Positions 8,172-17,771 of a DNA stretch of 64,000 nt are shown here, piece by piece. A model generated the notes under the pieces. That model searched no databases, was not told where the DNA came from, and worked only from the letters and a program-made list of their open reading frames with translations. Position numbers and translations under genes: made by a program. Positions within the stretch are counted from its first letter, which is position 1. The number at the start of each line of letters is the position of its first letter. Source of the stretch: Flavobacterium hydrophilum (GTDB lineage: Bacteria; Bacteroidota; Bacteroidia; Flavobacteriales; Flavobacteriaceae); assembly GCF_003202405.1 (NCBI RefSeq), contig NZ_QJHL01000006.1, positions 124,001 through 188,000 on the forward strand, read 5' to 3'.

Positions 8172-9053
8172 TTATAATGAAGCAGTATTTTTCTCGGTTT
8201 CTCTTAATGTCTGATTTTCTAAAATCTCCTGCATAAAAGGTTTTGTTTGCTTTTCGATTTCAGCTTCAGGAATATCTAACACTTTCGGATTAGAAGCGAG
8301 TTGTAGCCATGGTTTTGGCCCGTCAAAATCATAACTTCCGAAAACGACTACAGGAGTGCCTTTTACTTTTACATTTTCCTTATCTTTTAAAATCCATTCG
8401 TCGGCGAATTTGTAGAGATATTTAGCATCTTTTTCTAATAAACGCAGACAGGAATGTGAAGCAGGATATCCCGGTAATTCATATTGATGAAAACCAACTC
8501 CCAGTTTATTTTCAATATTAAAATTCCATTTTAAATCCCATTCGTCATTAAACGTACTTGTTGTCTTTTCGGCTTTCCAATTAGTAAAAAATAATCCGGT
8601 TGGAGTAGGATCAGCTTTTCTTCCCATATTGGTTGGACCGGTATAAACTAATTCTCCGTTTTCATAAGCTGCAAAAGTTTGAGTTGAATAGGAGAAGATA
8701 ATAATTTTTGAAACTTCTTCCAAAGCATTTATATGTAACGGAAATGGAAGATAATAAACCAAATCACCGGAAAAGTCAGCCGGAATCACAACTGAATCTA
8801 GTTTTTTGAAATTGGCTTTATCGGTTCTGTTTAAAGCATAAACAATATTAAGTTTGATACTGTCGGATTCATTGGTTTTAAGCCATTCTTTAGTATTTTG
8901 AATTTGGTAAGAAACTGATTTTGGTTTCTTGTATTCTATTGTTTTCTTAGGCTTTTTGTTTTCAGTAATATTGGTGTCAGTTTTTTTACATGAAACCATT
9001 AAAGCTAAAATCAATACAAGTAGTGCGTTTGCTATGTAATATAACTTTTTCAT
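8172..9053 (-). CDS. L,D-transpeptidase (YkuD-type) lipoprotein
   Basis: A 293-residue lipoprotein: the lipobox LMVSC puts the lipidated cysteine at residue 22, followed by a lysine-rich linker (KKPKKTIEYKKPKS). The YkuD catalytic domain follows, with LVYTGPTNMGRKADPTPTG near residues 135-153. The active site is GFHQ (His189) and GYPASHSCLRL, with catalytic Cys202 and nearby His200. Such enzymes form 3-3 cross-links in peptidoglycan or attach proteins to it. The anchor implies it works from the inner face of the outer membrane or on the periplasmic side of the inner membrane. Confidence 0.92.
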   Translation of the reverse strand: MKKLYYIANALLVLILALMVSCKKTDTNITENKKPKKTIEYKKPKSVSYQIQNTKEWLKTNESDSIKLNIVYALNRTDKANFKKLDSVVIPADFSGDLVYYLPFPLHINALEEVSKIIIFSYSTQTFAAYENGELVYTGPTNMGRKADPTPTGLFFTNWKAEKTTSTFNDEWDLKWNFNIENKLGVGFHQYELPGYPASHSCLRLLEKDAKYLYKFADEWILKDKENVKVKGTPVVVFGSYDFDGPKPWLQLASNPKVLDIPEAEIEKQTKPFMQEILENQTLRETEKNTASL

Positions 9054-9125
9054 AATTTGGTATTTTTGATTATGGTAAAGTTCTATTTTTATTATCAGCT
9101 CGCGTTATAGAATTTTTGTGATTAT

Positions 9126-10073
9126 TTATTGGATTTTCATTACAAACGAAGAAATACTTTTAGTCCATTCCTCTTTGTTTTTGATTAAATAATTTTCATG
9201 ACCAGTGTTTTTGAAAATTTTTAATTCTTTCATTCCTTTTAAGTTCAAATAAATTTCATGTGTTTCATTTCCGCTGACACTTTTGTCGTTTTCGCCGTAG
9301 AGCAATAAACTAGGGCAATTTATATTTTTTGCATATTCTGAAGGGTTGTGACCAAATCCCCAGAATCCATTTTGAATTCCACCCCAAAAAAGTAAAATTC
9401 CAGCCATAGGAAATGTTGGAGCGTGCATTTTTTTAAATCTGGCACAGACTGTTTGATACATTGAGCCAAATGGGCATTCAATTATAATTCCTTTTGGATG
9501 GATTTTAGAATCGTTGATACATTTCATTATGGCAACAGCTCCCATAGAAGTGCCAAATAAATAAATGTTTTTTTCTCCTTTTTGACTCATATAGTCAAAA
9601 CAGATTTTAACTTCTTCAGCTTCTTTATACCCAATTGTAGTCTGATTTCCTTCTGAGTTACCGCTTCCCATAAAATCAACAAGCATTGTGCTGTAGCCTA
9701 ATTTTATAAATTCATCTGATTTTTGAATCATTGCAGATTTTTCTGAATTGTACCCGTGAAATAATATAACTGTGCCTTTGGAATTAGGCGTTTTGATTAA
9801 CCAGCACTCGATTTTTTTATTGCTTTTTAGTTTTAGAGTTTTGTATTTCTGAGATGGAAATTTGGTGTTTTGTGGTTTAGGATTATTAACTCCAAAGCAT
9901 AATGTTTTTATTTTTTCAAGCGAAGATAACTTATCAGGGCTTTTAGTTTTTTCAGATTGTTTTTCTGTAAAATGAGTAAATTTGTAAGCATGAAAAAAAG
10001 CAATCATATTCATAATTATAAAAATGAATAGAATTGCTTTTATGTAATTTTTCCAGTTTTTAAATAATTTCAT
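9126..10073 (-). CDS. Alpha/beta hydrolase, membrane-anchored
   Basis: A 315-residue protein with one N-terminal membrane helix (about residues 11-28), then a serine-hydrolase fold of the BAAT/BAC-associated type. Visible motifs are VILFHGYNSEKSAM (oxyanion region, about 102-115), the nucleophile elbow GTSMGA with Ser176, LLYGENDKSV with probable catalytic Asp263, and NTGHENYL with His292. The catalytic domain probably faces the periplasm. The substrate is unknown; ester or small acyl substrates are likely. It lies in a run of minus-strand genes without obvious coupling. Confidence 0.85.
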   Translation of the reverse strand: MKLFKNWKNYIKAILFIFIIMNMIAFFHAYKFTHFTEKQSEKTKSPDKLSSLEKIKTLCFGVNNPKPQNTKFPSQKYKTLKLKSNKKIECWLIKTPNSKGTVILFHGYNSEKSAMIQKSDEFIKLGYSTMLVDFMGSGNSEGNQTTIGYKEAEEVKICFDYMSQKGEKNIYLFGTSMGAVAIMKCINDSKIHPKGIIIECPFGSMYQTVCARFKKMHAPTFPMAGILLFWGGIQNGFWGFGHNPSEYAKNINCPSLLLYGENDKSVSGNETHEIYLNLKGMKELKIFKNTGHENYLIKNKEEWTKSISSFVMKIQ

Positions 10074-10131
10074 TTAGCTTTTGAGTTCAATTTTGGTGTA
10101 ACTATTCCAGAACTAAAATAATAAAACTATT

Positions 10132-10716
10132 TTAAATCAACTCTTTTATTTTAGCATGCTGTAACAGCATAATTGTTTTTGCATCGGTAATCTCCCCTGA
10201 CTCAATCATCGCATATGCTTCGTTAAAAGTAAATTCTAAAACTTCTATATTTTCCTGTTCAGCATCCAGTCCGCCACCTTCGCTAACTTTCATGCTTTCA
10301 TCATATTCACCGACAAAAAGGTATAAAATCTCTGTTACAGAGCCAGGGGACATATATGTTTCGATAACTTTTTGAACTTTGCTTAAACGGAATCCTGTTT
10401 CTTCTTCGGTTTCACGAATAATAGCATTTTCAGCATTGTCTTTGTCTAAAAGACCGGCGCAAACCTCAATCATCATTCCGGTTTTGTTTCCGTTAAGATA
10501 AGTTGGCAAACGAAATTGCCTAGTCAGTATAACCGTTTTTTTAGATGAATTGTATAATAAAATCCCTGCTCCGTTTCCACGGTCGTATACTTCACGAATA
10601 TGAGATTCTACAGGTTGATTTTCTTTTTTATAATTAAAGGTAACCTTGTTTAATACATACCAGTTATCAGATAATAATTTGGTTTCTGTTATTTCTATTT
10701 CAGGATTTTTTCTCAT
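10132..10716 (-). CDS. GDP-mannose pyrophosphatase NudK-like Nudix hydrolase
   Basis: A 194-residue Nudix protein. The N-terminal part (LSDNWYVLNKVTFNY, HIREVYDRGNGAGILLYN) is the dimer-swapping domain typical of NudK and ADP-ribose pyrophosphatases. The Nudix box is GLLDKDNAENAIIRETEEET, followed by GF. The loop YMSPGSVTEILYLFVGEY is characteristic of the NudK branch, which hydrolyses GDP-mannose and related sugar nucleotides. The exact substrate is not certain from sequence. It lies downstream of purA but behind a terminator, so it is probably expressed separately. Confidence 0.85.
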   Translation of the reverse strand: MRKNPEIEITETKLLSDNWYVLNKVTFNYKKENQPVESHIREVYDRGNGAGILLYNSSKKTVILTRQFRLPTYLNGNKTGMMIEVCAGLLDKDNAENAIIRETEEETGFRLSKVQKVIETYMSPGSVTEILYLFVGEYDESMKVSEGGGLDAEQENIEVLEFTFNEAYAMIESGEITDAKTIMLLQHAKIKELI

Positions 10717-10733
10717 AATTTTTATGTCAAAAA

Positions 10734-10758
10734 AAACGCTCTGATTATCAGAGCGTTT
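10734..10758 (-). terminator. Rho-independent terminator of purA
   Basis: An 11-bp perfect stem, AAACGCTCTGA with TCAGAGCGTTT, and a 3-base loop. On the minus strand it is followed by a U-rich run (A-tract on the plus strand). Confidence 0.85.
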
Positions 10759-10765
10759 AAATGTA

Positions 10766-12037
10766 TTATTTTGTTATTGTTTGTTTTCTGTCTGGTCCAA
10801 CCGATACAATTTTGATTGGCACTTCGATTTCTTTCTCAATAAACTCAATATATTCTTTTAGCTCAACTGGCAATTCGTCAAAAGTTGTCAATCCTGTTAA
10901 GTCTGCTTTCCATCCTTTAAATTCTTTGTAAACCGGAGTTACATTTTCCGGCTCGATGTTATAAGGAAAGTGAGAAATATTTTGTCCTTTATAATTGTAT
11001 TCAGTACAAACTTTTAAAGTTTCGAATCCGGAAAGTACATCACCTTTCATCATCATTAACTGCGTAACTCCGTTAACCTGAACAGCATACTTTAGAGCAA
11101 CAAGGTCTAACCATCCACAACGTCTTTGTCTTCCTGTAACAGAACCAAATTCGTTACCAACTCTTGCCATTGTTGCACCCACTTCGTCAAAAAGTTCAGT
11201 AGGGAAAGGTCCGCTACCTACACGCGTAACGTAAGCTTTGAAAATTCCGTAAACTTCTTTGATTTTGTTAGGAGCAATTCCTAAACCTGTACAAGCTCCG
11301 GCAGCAGTAGTGTTTGATGAAGTTACGAAAGGATAAGTTCCGAAATCAACATCTAATAAAGATCCCTGAGCGCCTTCACAAAGAATAGATTTACCTGCTT
11401 TTTGAGCCTGGTGCATGTATTCTTCACTGTCGATGAAATCTAATTTTTTAAGTTCTTCAATAGCTTCAAAGAATTCTTTTTCTAATTCAGCTAAATTATA
11501 TTGAATAGCAACATCGTAAAAAGCAATCATTGCTTCATGTTTGTCTGCCAAAGCCCTGTAACGTTCTTTAAAATCTTCAAGTTCAATATCTCCAACTCTT
11601 AAACCGTTTCTACCTGTTTTGTCCATGTAAGTTGGTCCAATTCCTTTAAGGGTAGAACCAATTTTTGCTTTGCCTTTAGAAGCTTCAGAAGCTGCGTCAA
11701 GTAAACGGTGTGTTGGTAAAATTAAATGTGCTTTTCTTGAAATAATTAATTTACTTTTGATATCAAGGTTGAATTTCTCTAAACCTTCAATTTCTTTTTG
11801 AAAAACTACCGGGTCAATTACAACTCCATTTCCGATGATGTTTACTGAATCTTTATGAAAAATTCCGGAAGGAATGGTTCTTAGTACATGTTTGATTCCG
11901 TCAAATTCTAATGTATGTCCTGCGTTTGGTCCTCCCTGAAAACGTGCAATAATATCATAATTTGAGGTAAGTACGTCAACAATTTTTCCTTTACCTTCGT
12001 CTCCCCATTGTAATCCTAGTAATAAATCTACGGTCAT
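10766..12037 (-). CDS. purA: Adenylosuccinate synthetase
   Basis: Makes adenylosuccinate from IMP, aspartate and GTP, the first step from IMP to AMP. It has the standard length (423 residues) and motifs: the GTP-binding loop QWGDEGKGKIVD at about residues 10-21, GGPNAGHT with the catalytic histidine, GIGPTY, and VTGRQRRCGWLD near residue 300. The C-terminal VGPDRKQTI contributes to guanine binding. The gene has its own terminator. Its upstream neighbour is the Fur-family gene 97 bp away on the same strand. Confidence 0.98.
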   Translation of the reverse strand: MTVDLLLGLQWGDEGKGKIVDVLTSNYDIIARFQGGPNAGHTLEFDGIKHVLRTIPSGIFHKDSVNIIGNGVVIDPVVFQKEIEGLEKFNLDIKSKLIISRKAHLILPTHRLLDAASEASKGKAKIGSTLKGIGPTYMDKTGRNGLRVGDIELEDFKERYRALADKHEAMIAFYDVAIQYNLAELEKEFFEAIEELKKLDFIDSEEYMHQAQKAGKSILCEGAQGSLLDVDFGTYPFVTSSNTTAAGACTGLGIAPNKIKEVYGIFKAYVTRVGSGPFPTELFDEVGATMARVGNEFGSVTGRQRRCGWLDLVALKYAVQVNGVTQLMMMKGDVLSGFETLKVCTEYNYKGQNISHFPYNIEPENVTPVYKEFKGWKADLTGLTTFDELPVELKEYIEFIEKEIEVPIKIVSVGPDRKQTITK

Positions 12038-12134
12038 TCTGTTTTAATTTGCGTTGAGGCAATTTAAGTTGCCCTACTGATTAATGTAGTTAATTTTCTT
12101 TTTTTATTTTTTATGAATAATACCTTTCAGGGAA

Positions 12135-12593
12135 TTATTGTTGTTGCTTTTTGTTCCCGTAGAAATAAAGTGAATGATTCGTAATTTCGATATCAAATAT
12201 TTCTTCGATTGTTTTTTTAATGGTTTGAATTCTTGGATCACAAAATTCAATTACTTCTCCCGAATCAGTCATGATAATATGATCGTGCTGTTTGTCGAAA
12301 TAAGATTTCTCGTAGTAAGCCTGATTTTGACCAAATTGATGTTTTCTAACCAAAGCGCAGTCTAACAATAACTCAATCGTGTTGTACAAAGTTGCTCTAC
12401 TTACACGATAGTTTTTGTTTTTCATTTTGATATAAAGGTTTTCTATATCAAAATGCTCTTCGCTATCGTAAATTTCCTGAAGTATAGCATAACGCTCAGG
12501 AGTTTTGCGATGCCCTTTTTGCTCAAGATACATTGTAAAAACATTTTTTACAATTTCTTGATTTCTAGTGTTGTCAGTTGAAATGAGTGTCAT
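12135..12593 (-). CDS. Fur-family transcriptional regulator
   Basis: A 152-residue metalloregulator from the ATG at 12593. The N-terminal winged helix shows [29 protein letters not shown] and [15 protein letters not shown]. The dimer domain has the metal-site motif [20 protein letters not shown]. The CxxC pairs that hold structural zinc in many Fur and PerR proteins are not evident. Its target metal or peroxide specificity cannot be told. A TTG at 12602 gives a longer frame but lies within the promoter element TATCTTTG, so the ATG is preferred. The upstream neighbour is relA/spoT. Confidence 0.9.
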   Translation of the reverse strand: MTLISTDNTRNQEIVKNVFTMYLEQKGHRKTPERYAILQEIYDSEEHFDIENLYIKMKNKNYRVSRATLYNTIELLLDCALVRKHQFGQNQAYYEKSYFDKQHDHIIMTDSGEVIEFCDPRIQTIKKTIEEIFDIEITNHSLYFYGNKKQQQ

Positions 12594-12599
12594 ATCCTG

Positions 12600-12607
12600 C
12601 AAAGATA
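12600..12607 (-). promoter_or_regulatory. -7 element of the Fur-family gene
   Basis: Reads TATCTTTG on the minus strand and ends six bases before the ATG at 12593. The mRNA leader would be only a few bases, and the longer TTG start would fall inside the promoter. Confidence 0.55.
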
Positions 12608-12681
12608 ATTTTTTATTTTTAATGAATAAAAGTTTCGGGTTTAAAGTTTCGTTACAAAACCCTTAGAGATAGGTTAAAAAG

Positions 12682-14901
12682 TTAGGTTCTGTATTCTCTC
12701 GTCACTTTGTCAACGCCGTCAATTTTTTTAATGGCACTAATCATTTTTTTCAAAATAGCATTGTTTTTTACAATTACCGCCACCTGACCATGAAAAATCC
12801 CAGCATCCGTACTCAACGAAATACTCTGGATATTTACACTCATATTGTTCGAAATTACCTTTGTAAGCTGATTGGTAAGTCCCAAAACATCCATCCCGGT
12901 AATGTTGATGATTGCTTTAAATTCTTCCTGAGAAGAGTCAATCCATTTGGCGCTCATGATGCGGTAAGCATAATTTGACTGCATTCCGATAGCATTGGGA
13001 CAATCTTTTTTATGTACTTTGATTCCTTCGTTTATCGTTACAAAACCAAAAACATCATCCCCTGGAATTGGGTTACAGCATTGTGAAAGTTTGTAATCGA
13101 GTTTGTCATGCTCAGTTCCAAAAACCAGCATGTCATAATTACTGCTAATAATTGGTTTATGAATATCTTCGGCAGCTGTATCTTTAGTCCTTTTGATTTT
13201 ATTTTTGAAGAAATTGATAAAAGTGTTGCTTTTTTGTGCTGCATAATCTTTTAACTGTTGGTTTTCGATAGCGCCGATTCCAACACGATAAAATAAATCT
13301 AAACTTGTTTTTAATTTAAAAAAGTTAACTAATTCGTTTGTAACCTGTTCGTTAAGTGTGACTTTTAAATGTCTTAGTTTTCTGGTAAGTAATTCTTTTC
13401 CTTCTTCGGCAATTTTTTTGGTGTTCTCGTTAAGAACATTTTTGATTTTATTTTTAGCTCTCGAAGTTGTTACGTAATCAAGCCAGTTTACCGTTGGTTT
13501 TTGATTTGCAGAAGTAATTACTTCTACCTGATCACCACTTTTTAATTCGTGATTTAAAGGAACCAGACGACCATTTACACGGGTTCCTCGGGTTTTAATT
13601 CCGATTTCAGAGTGAATACTGAAAGCAAAATCAAGCGATGTAGCACCTTTTGGCAATGATTTGATTTCTCCTTTTGGTGTAAAAACGAAGATTTCCTGTG
13701 AATAGAGATTCATTTTAAAATCTTCCACAAAATCAACAGCGTTGGTTTCAGGGTTTTCCAATGCTTCACGAAGCAGGTTCAGCCAGGTGTCAAGGCCGCT
13801 TTCTTCAGATGCACCGTTTTTGTATTTGTAATGTGCAGCATATCCTTTTTCGGCAATTTCATCCATTCTTTCACTTCGAACCTGGACTTCAACCCAACGG
13901 CCTTTTGGTCCCATAACAGTAATGTGCAATGCTTCATAACCGGTTGATTTAGGAGATGAAATCCAGTCACGCAAACGGCTTGGGCTGGGTCTGTAGTGAT
14001 CTGTTACAATGGAATAGATTTTCCACGCAATAAATTTTTCTTCATGAGAATCACACTTATAGACAATTCGCAATGCAAATTTGTCATAAACTTCATCAAA
14101 GCTTACATTTTGGGCACGCATTTTTCTGCGAATTGAATAAATAGATTTCGGACGGCCTTTTATGATGTAGTCAACATTTTCAGCATCCAGAGATTTTTTT
14201 AAAACATCTGAAATATCTTTTATGTAAGCATCCTGTTCTTCCTTAGTTTCCCTTATTTTGCTTACGATATCTTCATAAACAGCAGGTTCGGTATATTTTA
14301 AGCCTAAATCTTCAAGTTTGGTTTTAATATTGTAAAGTCCCAAACGATGGGCGAGAGGGGCATAAATGTATAAAGTTTCAGAAGCGATTTTGGTCTGTTT
14401 GTATTCTACCATAGACTCCATTGTCTGCATATTGTGAAGACGATCAGCCAATTTGATTAAAATAACACGGACATCATCGTTAAGAGTCAAGATCATTTTT
14501 CTGAAATTCTCTGCCTGCATAGAAGCATTCAGATCCTTTTGAACCATTGAGATTTTCGTTAAACCTTCAACTAATTGTGCCACTTTCGGATTGAATAATC
14601 GCTCAATATCTTCAACCGTAATCGGAGTGTCTTCGACAACATCGTGTAATAAGGCCGCTGCAATAGAGGTAGCTCCTAAACCAATTTCGGAAGCTACAAT
14701 TTTTGCAACTGCAATAGGATGAAAGATATACGCTTCTCCGGATTTGCGTCTCTGCTCTTTATGGGCATCAACGGCAACATCAAAAGCTTTCCGAATTAGT
14801 TTTTTATCGGCAGGGGTTAAAGTTTGATAACTAATTCGAAGTAATTCCTTGTACTCTTGTGCAATTGCTTTGTTTTCTTTTTCTATATCTATTTCTATCA
14901 T
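12682..14901 (-). CDS. Bifunctional (p)ppGpp synthetase/hydrolase, RelA/SpoT family
   Basis: A long Rsh protein (739 residues from the ATG at 14901) controlling the stringent response. Domains in order: the HD hydrolase with FHPIAVAKIVAS, HDVVEDT and LADRLHNMQTM (about residues 55-155), consistent with an active hydrolase; the synthetase with KGRPKSIYSIRRKM and YDKFALRIVYKC (about 255-290); the TGS domain (EIFVFTPKGEIKSLPKGAT); a zinc-finger-like segment (QCCNPIPGDDVFGF); and a C-terminal ACT domain. Both catalytic halves look intact. A TTG five codons upstream is possible but less likely. Confidence 0.95.
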   Translation of the reverse strand: MIEIDIEKENKAIAQEYKELLRISYQTLTPADKKLIRKAFDVAVDAHKEQRRKSGEAYIFHPIAVAKIVASEIGLGATSIAAALLHDVVEDTPITVEDIERLFNPKVAQLVEGLTKISMVQKDLNASMQAENFRKMILTLNDDVRVILIKLADRLHNMQTMESMVEYKQTKIASETLYIYAPLAHRLGLYNIKTKLEDLGLKYTEPAVYEDIVSKIRETKEEQDAYIKDISDVLKKSLDAENVDYIIKGRPKSIYSIRRKMRAQNVSFDEVYDKFALRIVYKCDSHEEKFIAWKIYSIVTDHYRPSPSRLRDWISSPKSTGYEALHITVMGPKGRWVEVQVRSERMDEIAEKGYAAHYKYKNGASEESGLDTWLNLLREALENPETNAVDFVEDFKMNLYSQEIFVFTPKGEIKSLPKGATSLDFAFSIHSEIGIKTRGTRVNGRLVPLNHELKSGDQVEVITSANQKPTVNWLDYVTTSRAKNKIKNVLNENTKKIAEEGKELLTRKLRHLKVTLNEQVTNELVNFFKLKTSLDLFYRVGIGAIENQQLKDYAAQKSNTFINFFKNKIKRTKDTAAEDIHKPIISSNYDMLVFGTEHDKLDYKLSQCCNPIPGDDVFGFVTINEGIKVHKKDCPNAIGMQSNYAYRIMSAKWIDSSQEEFKAIINITGMDVLGLTNQLTKVISNNMSVNIQSISLSTDAGIFHGQVAVIVKNNAILKKMISAIKKIDGVDKVTREYRT

Positions 14902-15131
14902 AACGGCATAGTTCAAGTCTTAAAAATAAGGATTTGTTTGAATATACGCAAGGGAATGGATTGCTGATTTTGGATTTTAAACTTTAAGTTTTGGAAGGTA
15001 AATTAAATGTAAATCGAGCGGAGTCAGTGATGTCAATTTGCTTAGTTTTATTCTGAAAGTTTTAAAAATGTAATAAAATGGCCTGGAAACAGCAAAAAGA
15101 AAGTCACAGACTTTTAATTTTCAACTAACAA

Positions 15132-15920
15132 CTAAAACCCTCTTTGTCTTTTAGCTTCAAAAATCAAAATAGCCGCAGCTACTGAAACATTCATGCTGTC
15201 AATTTCGCCCTGCATAGGAATAATGATATTTTGAGTTGCGGCATCACGCCATTCCTGAGTTAATCCGGTAGCTTCTGTTCCTACCACCAAAGCCGTTGGA
15301 GTGGTGAAATTTTGTGTATGGTAAGAAGTTGAATTTTGTAATGTGGCGCAGTAAAAATCAATCTTTTTCTCTTTTAAAAAAGTAATAATTTCTGCTGTAG
15401 TTCCGGTTGCAATCTGATTGGTAAACAAACAGCCCACACTGGAGCGTACTATATTTGGATTGTATAAATCACTTTTTGGATTGGCAATTAAAACAGCATC
15501 CAGATTGGCAGCATCGGCAGTACGCAAAAGTGCACCGATATTTCCCGGTTTTTCAGGAGCTTCAGCTACCAGAATCAATGGGTTTTTAGATAATTTTAAA
15601 TCTGATAATTGCAGTGATTTGGTTTTGGCTACAGCCAGAATTCCTTCAGTGGTATCGCGATAAGCAAGTTTTTGATAGACTTCTTTATTAATTTCGATTA
15701 ACTGAACCGATGATGAAACCAGTTTACAAATTTGATTTTCAGTAACCAATTCAGGTAAAAATAAAACCGTTTCGATTTCGTAACCGCCTTTTAAAGCTAA
15801 TGAAATTTCACGTAATCCTTCAATCAAAAATGTACCGTTCTGTTTTCGGGCTTTTGCTTTTTCCTGCAATAGAACAAGTGATTTTATAAACGGATTTTGT
15901 ACGGAAGTGATTTGTTTCAT
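15132..15920 (-). CDS. TrmH-family (SpoU) RNA 2'-O-methyltransferase
   Basis: A 262-residue RNA ribose methyltransferase that transfers methyl from SAM. The N-terminal substrate-binding domain (MKQITSVQNPFIKSLVLLQ, GTFLIEGLREI) is followed by the trefoil-knot catalytic domain with the three SpoU motifs: APEKPGNIGALLRTADA, ALVVGTEATGLTQEW and IPMQGEIDSMNVSVAAAILI. It is probably an rRNA methylase of the RlmB or TsnR type; the exact nucleotide is unknown. The ATG at 15920 fits the family. A longer frame would translate a CTTAG-rich leader repeat found upstream of other genes here. Confidence 0.9.
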   Translation of the reverse strand: MKQITSVQNPFIKSLVLLQEKAKARKQNGTFLIEGLREISLALKGGYEIETVLFLPELVTENQICKLVSSSVQLIEINKEVYQKLAYRDTTEGILAVAKTKSLQLSDLKLSKNPLILVAEAPEKPGNIGALLRTADAANLDAVLIANPKSDLYNPNIVRSSVGCLFTNQIATGTTAEIITFLKEKKIDFYCATLQNSTSYHTQNFTTPTALVVGTEATGLTQEWRDAATQNIIIPMQGEIDSMNVSVAAAILIFEAKRQRGF

Positions 15921-15927
15921 TGTTTTT

Positions 15928-15962
15928 GAGCGACTAAGTTTCTGAGGCGCTAAGGTACTTAG
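15928..15962 (-). repeat. CTTAG-rich leader repeat, copy upstream of the TrmH-family gene
   Basis: On the minus strand this reads CTAAGTACCTTAGCGCCTCA then GAAACTTAGTCGCTC, and is followed by AAAAACA and the ATG. It aligns nearly base for base with the segment at 23980-24016 before the TRIC-type gene and partly with 44071-44106. Confidence 0.6.
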
Positions 15963-16028
15963 TTTTTTTTTAAAGGAGCAAATCAAATGTTGGGAGAAGC
16001 AAAGTTTAAAGGTTTTGATAATCTATTC

Positions 16029-16379
16029 TTATATTCCAAAAAAATAATCAAAATAACTTTTTTTAGGTTCTATGCTTTTTCCTTTTCCAACTTCAATGTA
16101 ATCTCCGCTAGAGTTTTGCCTCATTATTGTAATTTCATGGTTACTTTTTCTTAATATATCACCAACAAATAGTTCAGGACCTTCGTAATCGTCTTTATAA
16201 AAAAAGTTATCCTTTTCACAATAAATTTCTATTCCTCGGCCTTCTTCAATTTTCTGAATTTCACCATTAAAATATTTACTGTGAAAATCTCTGCTCATCT
16301 CGTAATAGTTTCGTTTTGAGTTGTAAGCAACAAATAAGAAAATTGAAATAATCAATCCAATAAAAATTTTTCTTGCCAT
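16029..16379 (-). CDS. Small hypothetical protein with one membrane helix
   Basis: A 116-residue protein with an N-terminal hydrophobic segment (IFIGLIISIFLFVAY, about residues 5-19), then a soluble, charged domain of probable beta structure. No family is recognised. It follows the DUF58 gene by 37 bp on the same strand and may be the last gene of that operon. An extracytoplasmic location is likely from the single helix. Confidence 0.6.
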   Translation of the reverse strand: MARKIFIGLIISIFLFVAYNSKRNYYEMSRDFHSKYFNGEIQKIEEGRGIEIYCEKDNFFYKDDYEGPELFVGDILRKSNHEITIMRQNSSGDYIEVGKGKSIEPKKSYFDYFFGI

Positions 16380-16416
16380 TTTTGCATTTTACATTTTACA
16401 AAAAACATTTCACGGT

Positions 16417-17748
16417 CTACAAAATTCCCCTCGACTTAATCTCCAAATATTTATTAATAGCATCCAAAGTCAGATTCTCAGGTTGTGTCAGAACCGAATG
16501 GATTCCGTATTTCTTCAGTTCATTGGCAATTAAACGTTTTTCGAACATGAATTTTTCGGCAATTACTTTGTCATAAACTTCCTGGATGGTATCGGTTTTT
16601 TTATTGATAATTTCGTTGAGTTCGGTATTGCTGAAGAAAACAACCACTAATAAATGACTTTTTGCAATTCCTTTCAAATAAGGTAATTGGCGGTTTAGTC
16701 CGTCCATGGTTTCAAAATTGGTATACAAAATAATAAGGCTACGCTGATTGATATTTTTCTTAACATCAACATACAAACGGCTGTAATCGCTTTCAAAAAA
16801 ATCAGTTTTGATGTTGTACAACGTTTCAAGGATTTTTTGCATTTGTGAACCTCTTTTTTCGGCAAAAACCCTGTTTTCTACTTTTTTGGAGAAAGCAAAA
16901 ATCCCGGCTTTGTCCTGTTTTTTCAGAATCACATTTGCCAAAACCAGCGTTGAATTTATGGCATAATCCAGTAAACTCAACCCGTTAAAAGGCATTTGCA
17001 TCACTCGCCCTTTATCAATAGCAAGATAAACCGACTGTGATTTTTCGTCCTGAAACTGGTTTACCATCAAAGCATTTTTCTTTGCAGTAGCTTTCCAGTT
17101 TAAAGTTCTAAGATCGTCGCCCTGAACATATTCTTTGATTTGCTCAAACTCCATCGTATGCCCAATTCGACGCATTTTCTTGATTCCATATTGAAACAGA
17201 TTATTAGAAAAAGCTAATAAGTCATATTTTCTCAACTGAATATAAGACGGATATGTTGGTACCATCTTGTCTTTATCGAAAGTAAATCTTCTTGAAATTA
17301 ATTTTAGAGGTGAAGAAACATAAATATTCAGATTCCCAAAGTAATATTCCCCACGCTCTGTTGGGCGCAAATCGTACCCAACTTTATCCTGAGCTGATGC
17401 TTTAATAGTTCTTTCTATTTTGAAATCACGCACCTGAAACTGAAACGGGATTTCATCAATAATTTTAATTAAAATAGGGAAAGTGTAATAGTTTTTGATC
17501 GAAATATTTACCGGATTTAAATCACCATTAGAAAGTTTTTCAGGCATTTCCCTTGAAGCTTCAATTCCGATTCGGGCGATATATAAAATCAAAATATCGA
17601 GTGCTACAAAAGTAATTAATACCAAAACGACAAACCAGACGGCATTATATAAATTCGGAAAAATAAAAGCACAGACAAACAGTCCGATGATACCCGAAAG
17701 TACATAGAAAAAGAAATTATTGAGGTATAGACTTTTTATGAATTTCAT
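16417..17748 (-). CDS. DUF58 domain-containing protein
   Basis: A 443-residue protein with two N-terminal membrane helices (about residues 10-60), a beta-sandwich-like region, then the DUF58 signature YVQGDDLRTLNWKATAKKNALMVNQF near residues 200-225. A von Willebrand A-like fold follows (SQSVYLAIDKGRVM, SLIILYTNF). DUF58 proteins regularly accompany MoxR ATPases and are thought to assemble or regulate envelope complexes with them. Here it is the distal core gene of the MoxR/DUF4129/DUF4350/SpoIIM cluster, 23 bp after the SPFH gene. Confidence 0.9.
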   Translation of the reverse strand: MKFIKSLYLNNFFFYVLSGIIGLFVCAFIFPNLYNAVWFVVLVLITFVALDILILYIARIGIEASREMPEKLSNGDLNPVNISIKNYYTFPILIKIIDEIPFQFQVRDFKIERTIKASAQDKVGYDLRPTERGEYYFGNLNIYVSSPLKLISRRFTFDKDKMVPTYPSYIQLRKYDLLAFSNNLFQYGIKKMRRIGHTMEFEQIKEYVQGDDLRTLNWKATAKKNALMVNQFQDEKSQSVYLAIDKGRVMQMPFNGLSLLDYAINSTLVLANVILKKQDKAGIFAFSKKVENRVFAEKRGSQMQKILETLYNIKTDFFESDYSRLYVDVKKNINQRSLIILYTNFETMDGLNRQLPYLKGIAKSHLLVVVFFSNTELNEIINKKTDTIQEVYDKVIAEKFMFEKRLIANELKKYGIHSVLTQPENLTLDAINKYLEIKSRGIL

Positions 17749-17771
17749 GCCGCTCTGAATAAATTGATAGT

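Noticed and set aside
10132-10716. Degenerate Nudix box suggesting inactive enzyme
   Set aside because: The NudK branch has an irregular box with GLLDxD and variable next residues. The essential RExxEE is intact.
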